DNA of 64,000 nucleotides from Magnolia sinica (GCF_029962835.1 NC_080584.1:80752862-80816861), one strand, 5' to 3'. Numbered from the stretch's first letter, positions 12,313 through 23,494 are shown. Notes: generated from the letters alone by a model not told the origin. A program made the numbers and translations.

Positions 12313-12784
12313 CACACACCATAGTTATTAGTGTTTTGTCAAGCATACTTGTTTTTATTTTTTTCTTGTATTCCATTTCACATATTTCATTTGAGCTCTG
12401 CCAAGTACACATACATGTACATGTGAATGAAGCCAGTGCTCACACCACTATATATACCAGCATGGCAAACATGTGGGTGTCACTATCTAGCATATCAAAT
12501 AACCACTTTTTCTAAAATCTCGAGTCATTAGAGGATGGTATATCAACGTATATCAAGGGACTTTAACACCTTATACCAAGACTCGGTCGCATCCACTAAT
12601 CAAGTAGGCTGTAATAAATTGAACAAATTTATTGGTGTGAAAACATCGACCTAATTAGTTTTCTTACCCATCTGCTTATTTCTGATCTCACAGCACACCT
12701 CAATGGACAGCATTTGTCTTATGTTACACGTGCGCCATACTTGCATATATCTGGTGGTGTGTGTATTTATTAAAAATGACCTTG

Positions 12785-12786
<2 letters not shown>
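12313..12786. other. Gap between thioredoxin-like gene and MULE, no gene seen
   Basis: AT-rich DNA with CATACATGTACATGTGAATG near 12409, probably the 3' flank of the thioredoxin-like gene. No canonical AATAAA was found close to its stop. Confidence 0.4.

Positions 12787-12820
<34 letters not shown>
12787..12820. repeat. (AT)n microsatellite at the left MULE boundary
   Basis: An uninterrupted AT run ends exactly where the inverted end GGGAAAAGGTAC begins. The matching right end also abuts an AT run (23903-23924). Because the target is itself repetitive, the expected 9-bp target duplication cannot be read. Confidence 0.85.
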
Positions 12821-12822
<2 letters not shown>

Positions 12823-13093
12823 GAAAAGGTACTATACGCTCGACCTTACCATAGCACTCCGTAAGGTCGAGCGCTGTCAACTTGCTAGCCGTCGGATGGA
12901 GAAGTTTGAAATCAACGGCTTGAGTTAAGACGGGATTTTCCCGTGAGAGACCGGTCGTTCCGGTTACATGGAATCCCAACCCCTGCAACCTTCTCTCTAT
13001 CGCCCTCATTACCAGCCGTCTCTCTCCCTCAATCCCTGCCACGAGCGACTTCCTCGTGCAGCCCTCTCTCCGCCACCAGCAACGTTCGCCTCC

Positions 13094-13133
<40 letters not shown>

Positions 13134-13345
13134 CGGCACCACCAGTCGCGGCCGCCTCCACCTCTCTCTCCCTCCTCTCCCTCAATCGGTACCGCCAGCC
13201 GCGAGTCCGCGATCGCCTCCACCTCTCTCTCCTTCATTCCCTACCACCACGCCGTGCAGCCTCAGATTACAGGTAAGACCCCTACCACCACGCTGTGCAG
13301 CCTCGGATTGAGCCTTACAGGTAAGGCCCCTGTATTTTGGTTTTG
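12821..13345 (+). repeat. Left terminal inverted repeat of the MULE
   Basis: It starts at GGGAAAAGGTAC. A perfect 13-bp hairpin, CGCTCGACCTTAC (12837-12849) with GTAAGGTCGAGCG (12861-12873), lies near the tip. Then come GACCGGTCGTTCCGGTTACA, a CT-rich tract (13087-13130) and two strong splice donors, ACAG|GTAAGA (13272) and ACAG|GTAAGG (13320). It carries about 100 bp (12990-13085) missing from the right copy. The pyrimidine-rich run plus donors looks like a transcribed 5' leader exon. Open frames in it are low-complexity and not genes. Confidence 0.8.
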
Positions 13346-13539
13346 TTTTTTTTTTTTTCCAGATTGAGATGCTCTGGATCATGTGTTTGATATATTTCTA
13401 GTGTTTGGACAATGAAAATACACATGTTTTGGTGATTCCGCAATAATGCGGTCAAGCTTCTGTGACAAACGGAATCTCCACAGCCATGGGCCGGGGTTCC
13501 AAGTTCCATTAACATCAACAAGAATAATTTGTATGCAGG

Positions 13540-13620
13540 TTTTTTTTTTTTTTTTCTGAATGTGGAGTGGCTGCATGTTTTCTCATAACCATCAATTAGC
13601 AATCATGAAGAATTTGCAAT
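13540..13620 (+). repeat. Inner inverted island shared with 23105-23185
   Basis: CTGAATGTGGAGTGGCTGCA and CATAACCATCAATTAGCAATC at the left match the reverse complement of 23105-23175. This shows the two ends shared homology further inward before the DNA between diverged. The original inverted repeat was therefore probably 800 bp or more. Confidence 0.75.
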
Positions 13621-14345
13621 CCTGAAGAATGTATATATAAAAAATTTTTCCTGAAATTTCACAAAAACATCATAAATCAATAGATTAGGCCTCATCCATG
13701 TTTCAATTCATGTTTGGAGAGTAAGATTGCAAGTAATTTGGTAGAAATTTTGGAAAATTTGAAATTTCCCAAAATTTTCCTAAATCAGGCCACTTGCCCT
13801 CAAATCTCGAAATTGAAGGCTCAAAATCTTATTCTGGTTATTTGATGATCACACAATTATTGGATGTTTAAACTAACAAGTGGCCACGAATCAGAGGTTA
13901 GGTTATTCAACCAACCTGAATTTGGGACTGACTACGGGACAGTGGGTTCGATAATTTAGTCAGTTTAATTTGAGTTAATGTATGTCACATGTACAATTTG
14001 AGCATCTGCATATCAACTGTCATATTCTGCCATAGGATCAAATGACTCCACTACCTTCTCTCTCTCTCTCTGTTTTTTTTTTTTTTTTTTTTTTTTAAAT
14101 GCTTGAATGAGAGGCATGTGGAATCTATTTGGGTGACCATAGTTCCCAAGGGTGATGAGATGTGCTACAAAACAGTTCTCATCTGACTTGTGATTCCGGG
14201 TGGAAGAATTAAAAAAATGAAAAGAAAGAAGAAGAGCAAATGCCCATTTAATGCAGGTTCTGTTTTCCATGCTGCCCAAACAACAGGTGTATTGTGCTCC
14301 CAATGACAATTTGGCTCATACAACCAAATTGTTAAGATAGAGGTT

Positions 14346-14450
14346 TGCTAGCTCCACATGTGGCAACCTGGCATTTGGGTTGGCTGCTTGAGGTATGAAT
14401 GAAGTTTAGCCCAACATGTGACAACCTAGCATTTGGGTTGCCTGCTTGAG
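14346..14450 (+). repeat. Tandem duplication, period 58 bp
   Basis: CATGTGGCAACCTGGCATTT followed by GGGTTGGCTGCTTGAG (14357-14392) recurs as CATGTGACAACCTAGCATTT and GGGTTGCCTGCTTGAG (14415-14450), with three base differences. Confidence 0.8.
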
Positions 14451-14466
14451 CTTTTTTTTTTTTTTT

Positions 14467-14519
14467 AGATCATAAAAAGAGGCCAAGAGCCACATGTCTA
14501 AGGAAGTTTTATATGTCAG

Positions 14520-14520
<1 letters not shown>
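14467..14520 (+). repeat. Displaced scrap of the transposase exon
   Basis: 14467-14492 matches transposase exon positions 15246-15271 at 25 of 26 bases (the part encoding DHKKRPRA). Right after it, TCTAAGGAAG and AAGTTTTATATGT also occur at 15192-15216 in swapped order. It lies about 0.8 kb upstream of the source, outside any open frame. Confidence 0.65.

Positions 14521-14524
<4 letters not shown>

Positions 14525-14564
<40 letters not shown>
14525..14564. repeat. (CT)n microsatellite
   Basis: A 40-bp pure CT tract in the leader intron of the MULE transposase. Confidence 0.9.
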
Positions 14565-14566
<2 letters not shown>

Positions 14567-14919
14567 GTTTCCACTAGTCTTATGTTTTGAAAACAGAATA
14601 GTTATTGCTTTCTCCTGATTAGTGATTAATTGGGCTGATTCAAGGGTTACTTCATCATTATGTTTCTACAATTAAATAATTTTTTTTTGCATGCTCATTG
14701 ATTTCAATTCCTAAAATTATATAGAAGAGAGTAATTTAATACTTTTGTAGAATATGCCAATATGATTTACTAGATTAAGCTAAGGGTTGTTATTGTTTTT
14801 TTTTCTTTTAATATATTTTTTCTTCTTCATTTATAAATAGTAATTTTTGTGCCCTCACATTTATTTCGTAGCTTTTGATTAACCGAATTTATGTTTACTT
14901 TGAACTTGTAGTTGGGGAA

Positions 14920-17356
14920 ATGGAGTCACAACCTAATGCAGGTGTAGAGAATCATAATGGACGCCAGACAAATCATAATGAACACCAGACAAATCATAAT
15001 GAAGAAACAATCTCACATCCATATGATTTCATTCCAGAAGCACCTAAGGAAGTGAAACCAATAGTTGGTATGGTGTTCATTTCTGAAAATGTTGCATATG
15101 ATTTCTACAATGAATATGCTAGATGGTGTGGATTTAGTATACGAAAAGGTTCAACGCGGAATAGTATGAAAACAGGTGAAACAATTATGCGAAGTTTTAT
15201 ATGTTCTAAGGAAGGGTATCGACATCGCAAGCATATAGAAGCAACAGATCATAAAAAGAGACCAAGAGCCATGACAAGATGTGATTGCAGGGTAAAGATT
15301 GTAGTTCACAAAAATGGATCAGATAGATGGGAAGTTAAGACATTTGTGGAAGCACATAGTCACAATTTAATGAGTCCAAGTAAGGTTCATTGTTTACGAT
15401 CACATCGACATTTTACAGATTCTCATAAGGTTGTCATGGATAACATGAGAAAAGCAGGTATTGGCGCAGCTAAAGTGTTAAATTTTTTTACAAATGAAGC
15501 TGGAGAACCTGAGAAAATGGGTTTTATTGATGAAGATGCAAGAAATGCTCTAAAAATTCAAAGGCGTGACAAACATGGCAAAAGTGCTCAAGAGTTGCTT
15601 CTTTACTTTCAAAATAAACAGAGGAATGATGATAATTTTACTTATGCAATCCAAATTGACAATGAATGTAGATTGACATCTTGTTTTTGGGCAGATAATA
15701 TTTCAAAAATAGACTATGAAGCTTTTGGTGACGTTGTATGTTTTGACACAACATACAAGACAAATGAATTTGATATGCCTTTTGGTCCATTTGTCGGAGT
15801 CAACCACCATAAGCAATCGATCTTGTTTGGTGCCGGGCTTCTGTTTGGTGAAACCATTGAAGATTTCGAATGGTTATTTCAATCATGGTTACAAGCTATG
15901 GGTGGGAAGCTTCCAAAGGCCATAATCACAGATCAGGATCCAGCAATTGCTGCTGCAATTGCAAGTGTATTTCCGAATACCGAGCATAGGTTGTGCATGT
16001 GGCACATTGTTCAGAAGCTTCCAGAGAAGTTAGGTAAAGTAATTAATGAGGACCCATCATTCAACACTGATTGGAGAAATTGTGTATATATGTGCGATGA
16101 GGAAGCCGAATTTGATGCATTATGGTCGAAAATGATTGTAGATTATAATCTTGAAGAAAATAAATGGTTACAAGATTTGTACACGATACGTAAAATGTGG
16201 ATTCCAGCTTATGTCAAGAAAACATTTTATGCAGGGATGTCAACGACACAACGGAGTGAAGGTATGAATGCCTTCTTTGATTATTTTGTAAGTCATAAGT
16301 CAACGTTATTAGAATTTGCAGAAGGATATGATCGCGCTTTACAAAAACGTCGGCATAATGAGTTGAAATCGGATTGTGACACTTTATATAGTATACCTGT
16401 AGCAATAACCTCAATTGATATTGAAATAGAGATGGCAAAAATTTATACAAGAGAAGTATTTTATGACTTTCAAGTAGAAGTGAAGGCAAGTGCTTTACTT
16501 GTTAATAAGTTGGTAGTAAGGGAAGGACCATTAAGTAAATATAATATATTCGACTATAGAAGGAATGATAAAATGTATACAATTATTTGGAACCATGATG
16601 AACGGTTCGGTTCTTGTACTTGTCAGAGCTTCGAATTTCGTGGGATTGTTTGCAGGCATTTATTAGTTGTGTTTAAGGAAGAATCCATCATAAAAATGCC
16701 TTTTCATTATATACTTAAAAGGTGGCCGAAATGCGAAAGAAAAAAATAAAAGTGACTCAACTCCTCTGTCTTCAAACATTGATGAGTCAACCATCTTGGG
16801 GCGCAATAAAATGTCTCGTATGATGAACTATTTAATAAATGAAGGAACGAGGACTCCAGAAATAATGGAACCTGTGTTATCAGCTTTAGAAGATTTGGTT
16901 GCAAATGTTCGTCAAAAATGTGGAGTCGAAGAAGAAACTAGTATTGACAAGAATGTTGAGGGTGGTGAAAGCAATCTATTGTTCAATGCACATTCTAAGA
17001 ACTCTTACGTAGTACTTGATCCGATGGTTGTTAGTACTAAAGGCCGAACGAGTAAAAGATATAAATCTGGCAGGGAGGAGAATAGTAAGTTATGTCGTGG
17101 GTGTAACAAGTGGGTTATTGGGCATGATAAACGAAATTGTCCTATATATAACCAACTTGATAATGCATCTGAAGAAGCCAGGTATATATTTTTTTCTTGT
17201 ATTTTTATTTGATTTCTTACATACATTGCATTATTTTAAACTACATTCATTATCTCCACAGTTATGGCAGTAACGTTGAAAGAGGAAAGGGAAAAGCAGT
17301 TGGTAGGCCAAGAGGAAAAAATATAGTACAGGGTCGTGGTAGGATGTTAAATCAAG
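14920..17356 (+). CDS. FAR1/FRS-type MULE transposase
   Basis: The ATG at 14920 (AAATGG context, just after the acceptor-like TTGTAG) opens a 609-codon frame. Residues 52-150 form the FAR1 zinc-finger DNA-binding domain with C95, C121/C123 and H146/H148. Residues 270-450 are the MULE DDE domain: D276 (CFDTTYKTN), D338 (ITDQDPAI), C359-H362 (CMWH) and E447 (TTQRSEGMN). A SWIM zinc finger C566-x-C568-x9-C578-x-H580 follows. The frame stops at 16747. A continuation one base out of phase (SDSTPLSSN, then MSRMMNYLINEG) is open to the donor at 17181, and exon 17262-17356 adds GRPRGK. The shift lies at a run of seven A (16740-16746), so one extra A would explain it. The continuation has a zinc knuckle CRGCNKWVIGHDKRNC. 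Lying between the MULE ends, it is more likely a transposase than a domesticated FRS light-signalling factor. Confidence 0.9.
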
Positions 17357-17870
17357 GTAATTAAAAAATAACTATCAAGGCATTTATTAATGAATGCTTA
17401 ATATATACTTTTGATTTTCACGTACTTATATAATCTCACATGATTAGATTGATCGGTACCAAAGGCATGGTGTCTTAAATGTCTACAAGCTTGCGCCATC
17501 GGCTACATGTACGAATTCTAACCCTTTTATTAAAACAATAACTTAAATATATGTTCTTTTCCTTTTGATAACTACATTTTTTTGGTTCTTTTCCTTTCCA
17601 TGCATATAGTTAAGTTTCAGTGGATGTATAACTGAAAATTTTTCTGGTCATTTTGTATGCAGGAATAACTTGAAATTGTTTACTAAGAAGATACCTATTA
17701 TAGATTACGGAAGATTGAAGCATCCACTACTCTTAATGTTGACGATGTGGATTGATTTCATTTTCATGGCAATAACGTGCATTTTTTATTTTTATATTTT
17801 CATATTCTTATTATAAAATATTTGCGTGCATGTTTCAAGGACAGTGAAACATTCAACTATTGTTGATCGG
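17357..17870 (+). other. 3' region of the transposase gene, last exon unclear
   Basis: After the donor at 17357 a frame reading DRYQRHGVLNVYKLAPSATC runs from about 17451. It looks like a plausible C-terminal tail, but the ATTAG acceptor before it gives a stop in the phase left by the previous exon. The rest is AT-rich 3' flank. Confidence 0.4.
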
Positions 17871-17959
17871 TGTTTTAAGGTCGTTGAAATTTTGAATAAC
17901 ATTTTCTTTTTTCAAATAACATACATAGAAGTAAATAAGTGAGAAATATTAATTGACTT

Positions 17960-18370
17960 GGTATGATTGCAAGATTTTGTGCTTTCCCTTGTCTTTCATA
18001 GACCGGAACAATCCAATTTATGATTTTACAGTCAGTTGTACATATCCCTCCCTTGGGCTTTGTTCCCTCCAACATCATTGCACTTGCATCGTAGAAAAAG
18101 CTATCATTCATAACCATACTCTAATGGAACTTATCCCCACGGCCCATTGAAGCCATTGAATATCTTCTGGGTTTCATCCAACCCACCATAGAAATAGCTG
18201 TCATTCACCCCCGTCTGTTCACCTCCACCATATTGTAGACCATTCTCCTTGCTGTAGCTGATCTGGTTGCAGCTCCCATCAGAAGAACTACAGTTATTCT
18301 CCCCTCCAAGCATGTAAGCTCCATCTTTCATTTGATATGAGTCAATACGTCTCTTGTTTGTCAAGGATGG
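17960..18370 (-). pseudogene. Captured host-gene fragment, antisense inside the MULE
   Basis: On the minus strand, 18364-18131 reads RRIDSYQMKDGAYMLGGENN and NDSYFYGGLDETQK. Further on, about 18117-18000, it reads NDSFFYDASAMMLEGT. Composition is typical of a plant nuclear protein with Ser/Asn/Gly-rich linkers. I cannot name it. Stops separate the pieces, there is no start or gene context, and a related scrap lies at 20190-20260. Capture of exons by the MULE is the simplest reading. Confidence 0.5.
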
Positions 18371-18654
18371 GCAATTTTTTTCTTCAAAAAGGATTCTTCA
18401 AATTGAGCATAGATGTTCCTCATCGCTTGTGAGTTCATCAGCTAGAATGATCACTTCACTAGCTGTTTGTAGCTTTATCCATGTATTCAGTTAGAAAGCC
18501 AATGTATGTAAAACAGATCTGCAGTCTAACTTTTATGCTTATTACAAGTAATCAAACAAGTTTTATGTGTGATATTTATGTTAAGGAATTGATCAGTAAT
18601 TGTATTTATTGTTTGGCTGTCGACATCTCTGTTTAACCTTTTGCTCATACTATG

Positions 18655-19060
18655 AAATTTGCTGAGTTTAGTTCAGTGTTGATTCAATTCAGTGCACTGA
18701 TTCTCTAAGGCTGTGTTTGGAACTTTGGATATGCAAGTGATTTGAATTACAAACACAATCAATAAACAATAGAATTGTAACTAAATTTCTATGTTTAGTT
18801 CACTATCAATTTAGTTTAGAACACTGATTCTACTGAGACTGCATTTAGATACACAACTGATAAACACTCATCCAATCAATAAACGACCTTTTTCTAAGTA
18901 ATTGGCTTAGTTCAGATTTCTATCAATTTGATTAAGCACACTGATTTCATAAGGATGCATTTGGAACTTCCTTTATGAAACCAAGTGGAATTGCAAACGC
19001 TCACCCAATTGAATTAGTTTGGTTGTTTCCACTTCACTGAGTAATTAATGCAATTGAATT
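18655..19060 (+). repeat. Degenerate tandem repeat, about 120 bp, three units
   Basis: ACTGATTCTCTAAGGCTGTG (about 18697), ACTGATTCTACTGAGACTGC (about 18822) and ACTGATTTCATAAGGATGCA (about 18939) head similar units containing T(G/A)TTTGG(A/T)A and a CAATCAATAAAC or CACCCAATTGAATTAG tail. Confidence 0.55.
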
Positions 19061-20170
19061 AGTTGGCACTGCCAGATTCAGCCTACTTTTTGTTTTTTTG
19101 CAGATTTCTTTTTGATGGCCTTGTTTTTCTAGTTACTGAAAAAAAGTATTCATACTTATAATTATGACAAAAAATTTGCTTGTAGTGTATCCAGTATCAG
19201 TAGGAAATTTATTCCACTGGTTCCTTGTTTTCTTGCATTTTTTTATTCTGTCATTGGGTTCAGTTAGAAAAGTAGAATTAAAAGAGTGGGGGAACAAAGG
19301 AAATTTGTTTTGCCATATGAACCTGGTGATGGTCCTGTGGAATGTTCTTGCCAAATTAAGATTCAAGCTCACAGCATGACCCATTGATGAAATTTCGAGA
19401 TTGTTTCCAATTGATTTACCCACAGTTTTTGCTTGGATCAGCCCATATATTGACGTGTGACCCTTATGACCCACCCCTGTTGGGGACAGGATCATAAATA
19501 GGAGGCTCCTAGGGTATCTCTTGGAGAACCACTTTCAGTTCTCATTCCTACAAATGTATTTGCAGCATATGCCATACATTAGCAAATGTCTGTTAACCTA
19601 TCTCTTACATGCACCCAACATTTCCACTATGAGTAGTGTCTACTCTTGGCTCAAAATCCCATGTGAGAACAATAGGTGGACAGCTAAAAGCTTACCATTG
19701 AATTTCCATAAAGATAAAAATACTTAAATGGTGAACTAAAAATATCTAACAATTTTAAAAAAAATGATGGAGAAACCTTGTGAAAACAATTTGAGGTGCC
19801 AGGAAACTTTAAAAGGCTCGATGGAGGTTTTAATTTATAAGATGTATCTAGAAAGTCCTGGGAAAACTAATGGATCTCATGTTAGTGTATATGAGGCTTT
19901 CATGGAATCCTAATGTAGGTGGTACACATTCCCATCCATGTGTCAGCTGCTAAGTGACTTAAGAATGAGTTAAAACCAGTGTGTGATCAAGTTAATTCCA
20001 TCCAAGGATAATGGACCTCATGGTTACGAGACTTGATCCAATCCTCCAATGGGAATATTCAATTTAGCCTATCACTAGTATTCATGGACAAAGTGAACAT
20101 CTACAGTCCTTTGTGATGAAGGGCTTATGCAATAAGATGCTTGATAGTGCATGTGTGTGCAATCCGATCC
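19061..20170. other. MULE interior without recognisable genes
   Basis: Several short open frames occur on both strands but none has a domain or shows splice context. It may be diverged captured DNA. Confidence 0.4.
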
Positions 20171-20189
20171 ATCCATCAGGTGGGCCCAA

Positions 20190-20260
20190 CCATGTAAAAG
20201 CTCTTGTTTGTACCCTCCAACATCACTGCACTTGCATCATTAAGTATCCCATTACTGCAT
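20190..20260 (-). pseudogene. Second copy of the DASAxMLEGT gene scrap
   Basis: The minus strand reads NDASAVMLEGTNKS, matching DASAMMLEGTK at about 18100-18060. At the DNA level CCCTCCAACATCA(C/T)TGCACTTGCATC is shared by both places. The same host exon was therefore either captured twice or duplicated inside the element. Confidence 0.55.
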
Positions 20261-20399
20261 GGAATAGTGCTAATCACCTCCTTAATCTCATCATTTCTTC
20301 TATTTCGTTTGCATTCACAATAGTTAGAAATGATGCCCTGTTTTAAATGTTTCCACCCATTTGTCTGAAAGATTGTCTGCTTCAGGAACATGTATTGAA

Positions 20400-20982
20400 T
20401 AATGAGAAGGTGATGGCAGCTGTGGAAGCAAGGGTCGGCAGTTGCGGAAGCAAGGGTCGGCCGTTGCTTTGTCCAAGAAGATGCTAAGAGAGCTCCAGAG
20501 CTAACTCGCTGCCTGCCATCATCATCTAAACTGCAGTCTGATGCATCTGGTAATGATGCAGCAAGCAGGCCAGATCAGCCTGCCCCAAGTCTCATGCCTA
20601 TTAACTGGAATCCTGGCAATTCAAATCTACAGGCTGACACAAGATGGTGGCTCCAGTTACAACCCAATCACAAGGATTTCACATATGAAGGTCTAGATGC
20701 CTTGGAGGCCAAGATTGAACAGTTGAGAGATGGTGAGGTAAACCCCACTTCTAAGCTTCAGCAGGCTCCACTTACATCTGTAGATGATGATGTTGGTCTT
20801 AAAAAGAACGGTCGCTCATCTTTGTAGTTGAATTGGAGGGTGTCGGCCCCTTGCTTGAAGCATGATTCTGATGTAAGAGTGCAAGAGTTGAGGGATGTAA
20901 ACAAGCAGACACTGCAGCCGCTCAAGCCCAAGTTGTGTGTGGGTCAATACGGATATTGGGATGATAAATTCATGGATTGGCA
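20400..20982 (+). pseudogene. Captured fragment of a conserved plant protein gene
   Basis: One frame reads LTRCLPSSSKLQSDASGND and then QADTRWWLQLQPN and LDALEAKIEQLRDGEVNPTS until a stop at 20825. After it the reading NWRVSAPCLKHDSDVRVQEL resumes. An upstream piece (LSKKMLRELQ) is in another frame. The tryptophan-rich block and the heptad-like LDALEAKIEQL look like a host coding exon of a family I have seen but cannot name. The changes of frame and the lack of a start mark it as a broken capture. Confidence 0.55.
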
Positions 20983-21030
20983 GATTTCTACAATGAATAT
21001 GCATATGATTTCTACAATGAATATGCATAT
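20983..21030 (+). repeat. Perfect 24-bp tandem duplication matching the FAR1 exon
   Basis: Two adjacent identical 24-mers begin GATTTCTACAATGAATATGC. Positions 21001-21026 are identical over 26 bp to 15094-15119 of the transposase exon (encoding AYDFYNEYA). Confidence 0.85.
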
Positions 21031-21486
21031 GAAGCAATTCTCTGCTATGAACAAGATCAAGAAAATGGCCCTCAGAGTGGTTCAAGTTGCTTGCTGGAAT
21101 TTGTACTTTATCTACAACTAGTTGAAGGCGAACTTAACCTCAACCCATTTTTAGAAGCATTTTGCCCTTGAAAAGCGAATTCAGCAGCATAAGAAGAAAT
21201 GAGTCCCATTTTTATTTTCTTTGATCAATCTGAATTTTATTAGAAAAGGAGTCAGTGATCTCCACTGTCATAGCCTTGTTTCAGCTTTCATCTTTTTAGA
21301 TCCTGCTTTTATGGATCTTAAAGGAAATATATTACAATAAATGTTATCTTGTTATTGTATAGATATGTCACTGTTATGTTTCCACAATGAACATGTCTGA
21401 CCGCATATTTATACAGATCCCTAGGGTCATCTGTCTCTCTGGTGTTGGGTATGGTCTATCAGGTCATGTACTAGCAATGGTAAAAG

Positions 21487-21665
21487 CACTACTATTGAAA
21501 AAAATTTTAACATTGGAAATAGCTACGGATTTTGACCATAGTTATTGATAGTATAGCCGTAGCACTAATTCTAGTTTTAGCTGCAAATGTAACTAATCTT
21601 AGAAACCGATGGCTACGTTATTAATTGCTACGGATTATAACCGTAGCTATAGGTGAAGTGAACAC
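21487..21665. mobile_element. CACTA-like terminus with subterminal repeats
   Basis: CACTACTATTGAAAA at 21487 is followed by inverted units GCTACGGATTTTGACCATAG and GCTACGGATTATAACCGTAG. This pattern is usual for CACTA ends. The opposite terminus was not identified. It lies inside the MULE. Confidence 0.45.
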
Positions 21666-23104
21666 TTTCTAGGCCGGCCACCCAGAAGCATGTGTTTTAT
21701 CATCCAAACCATCTATCTTCTTGTTCTATCACACAACGAAGTGTGATCCACTGCTTTATCATAGAGAACTTTTTCTTTCTCATGGTTCCTATGTAACTTG
21801 CTTCTGTTACATTTCTGACATCAACAAGTAGATCCAATTTCAAGAAGTATGCTTAGCATGATTAGGATATTTGCTAGAATCTCAGGTTAGGGAACAAGTG
21901 TTAACACTAGATACAATAATACAAGGCCACTAGCAATCTTCTGCCACTGTCCAAGTCAACAAGGTTACTGGCTTCACCAATTAAAAATACAAAACTGTTA
22001 GTAATTTGGATTGGGTAACCAGCTTCAAGTCCCAAGTTCGAGTCTGGTTCTCGAAGACATGCACCCGGATCCGATCGGGTTCAGGTGCCCATAGTTTCTT
22101 TGGATCTAGGTTATGAGTTGAATTTGAGACAAACAAGAGCATTTACATGGTTGGGCCCACCTGATGGATGGATCGGATTGCACACACATGCACTATCAAG
22201 CATCTTATTGCATAAGCCCTTCATCAAATTTACACAACTCAAGGAACATGATTGTAGGTCTAACCGCAACCATCCATTTTGATTCTTAGAAATCAGATTT
22301 CATCCAGACGAGAATAAGATCTTATAAAATCAAAATTTGGAATTTTCAATGTTTGAATGGACTATTCTAGTTTTCACAATTTGCAGACACCCAAAATCAT
22401 ATCCCAGATTAAAGATCCCTCTCTTTCAATCTTTTGCTTGTTTTCCACTAAATGTGAATTGTTGCAAATTTCTGTCAACTTTCTACAAGTCAACCATCAA
22501 GGGGTTAGGATCACCCAATCTGGAAAAAAAATTCTGATTTTTTACAAGATTTTTGTGACATTCACCATCTATAACAAGGTCCATTAGTTCATTAGTAGTA
22601 AACCCTGATGTAAGAATGTTGAGCATTGACAACCTTTGTGTTCATTATGGCTCAGATCCTCTCTCCTTTTATTGAAAATAAGAGGTATAATTTCTTACTT
22701 ATGACTCCCAATTCAAAGAAATTTCAATTTTTTTCCTGATAGTGAAATAAGCACACATCTCAACATCAAGAGTTTTGTTAGGCGAACACACGAGCATATT
22801 CGAAAAAAGGGGAGAAAGACAGAAAATTGTTGATATGAAGCATGAAATTTGTTGATTTTTAAGTAGGAAAAGAAAATTGGTGTTACATTTCTAACATTAA
22901 GAAATTTCCACATATGAAAATTCGATTTCAAAACTGACAGTAATTTGGACAGTAATTTGGAAAGCCATAGATTTGTACAATGGTGTTGGGCCAGTGGTCT
23001 GATCCCAATCGGGTGTGAACAGAGTCCTGATATGCTGGACAGTACAAGTGGAGGTCATGGTTTGGTATATAGACCATTGATCTCATGGGCCCCACCAAAG
23101 ATCA
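21666..23104. other. MULE interior, nothing recognised
   Basis: Mixed AT-rich sequence. AAGTTCGAGTCTGGTTCTCG near 22045 resembles a Pol III B box, but no A box or SINE boundary was found. ACAGTAATTTGGA is tandemly repeated at about 22937-22960. Confidence 0.4.
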
Positions 23105-23494
23105 AGGATGCCCAAAAATTTTTCATGATTGCAAATTGATGGTTATGAGAAAAAATGCAGCCACTCCACATTCAGCAGAAAGAAAAAGGATTGGAAGGTT
23201 GGAATTTCTAATCAGTGTGATATTTTAGAACATGATCCATCCATGGTAGCACCCATCAGGTCAACAGTCTGGATCCCTCATCCCTGAACCATGGGTCCAC
23301 TTGTATAAACATATCCCTGGCTCGAGGATAAAATAGTTCCTCCAAAATGACATATTTTACCAACAGAGCTGACTTAAATGAAAACTGCTGCATACCATTA
23401 CTTGGCACATCATGCACCATTTTCTTGCAAGATAGAAGTAATTTATCTTTTGATAAATCTTTAAAACCTAATGAAATACCAAAAAAACAGGGAA

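Noticed and set aside
12943-13367. Several overlapping open frames of 100-155 codons in the left MULE end and their mirror copies at 23528-23863
   Set aside because: They are Ser/Leu/Pro or Arg/Glu runs created by the CT/GA tract. All strands stay open there, and the two ends differ by indels out of frame.
14920-17356. Domesticated FAR1-RELATED SEQUENCE light-signalling gene
   Set aside because: Possible, but intact DDE residues and position between MULE inverted ends favour a transposase. Synteny or dN/dS across species would decide.
22030-22090. tRNA gene or SINE from the B-box-like AAGTTCGAGTCTGGTTC
   Set aside because: No A box, no cloverleaf and no tail found.
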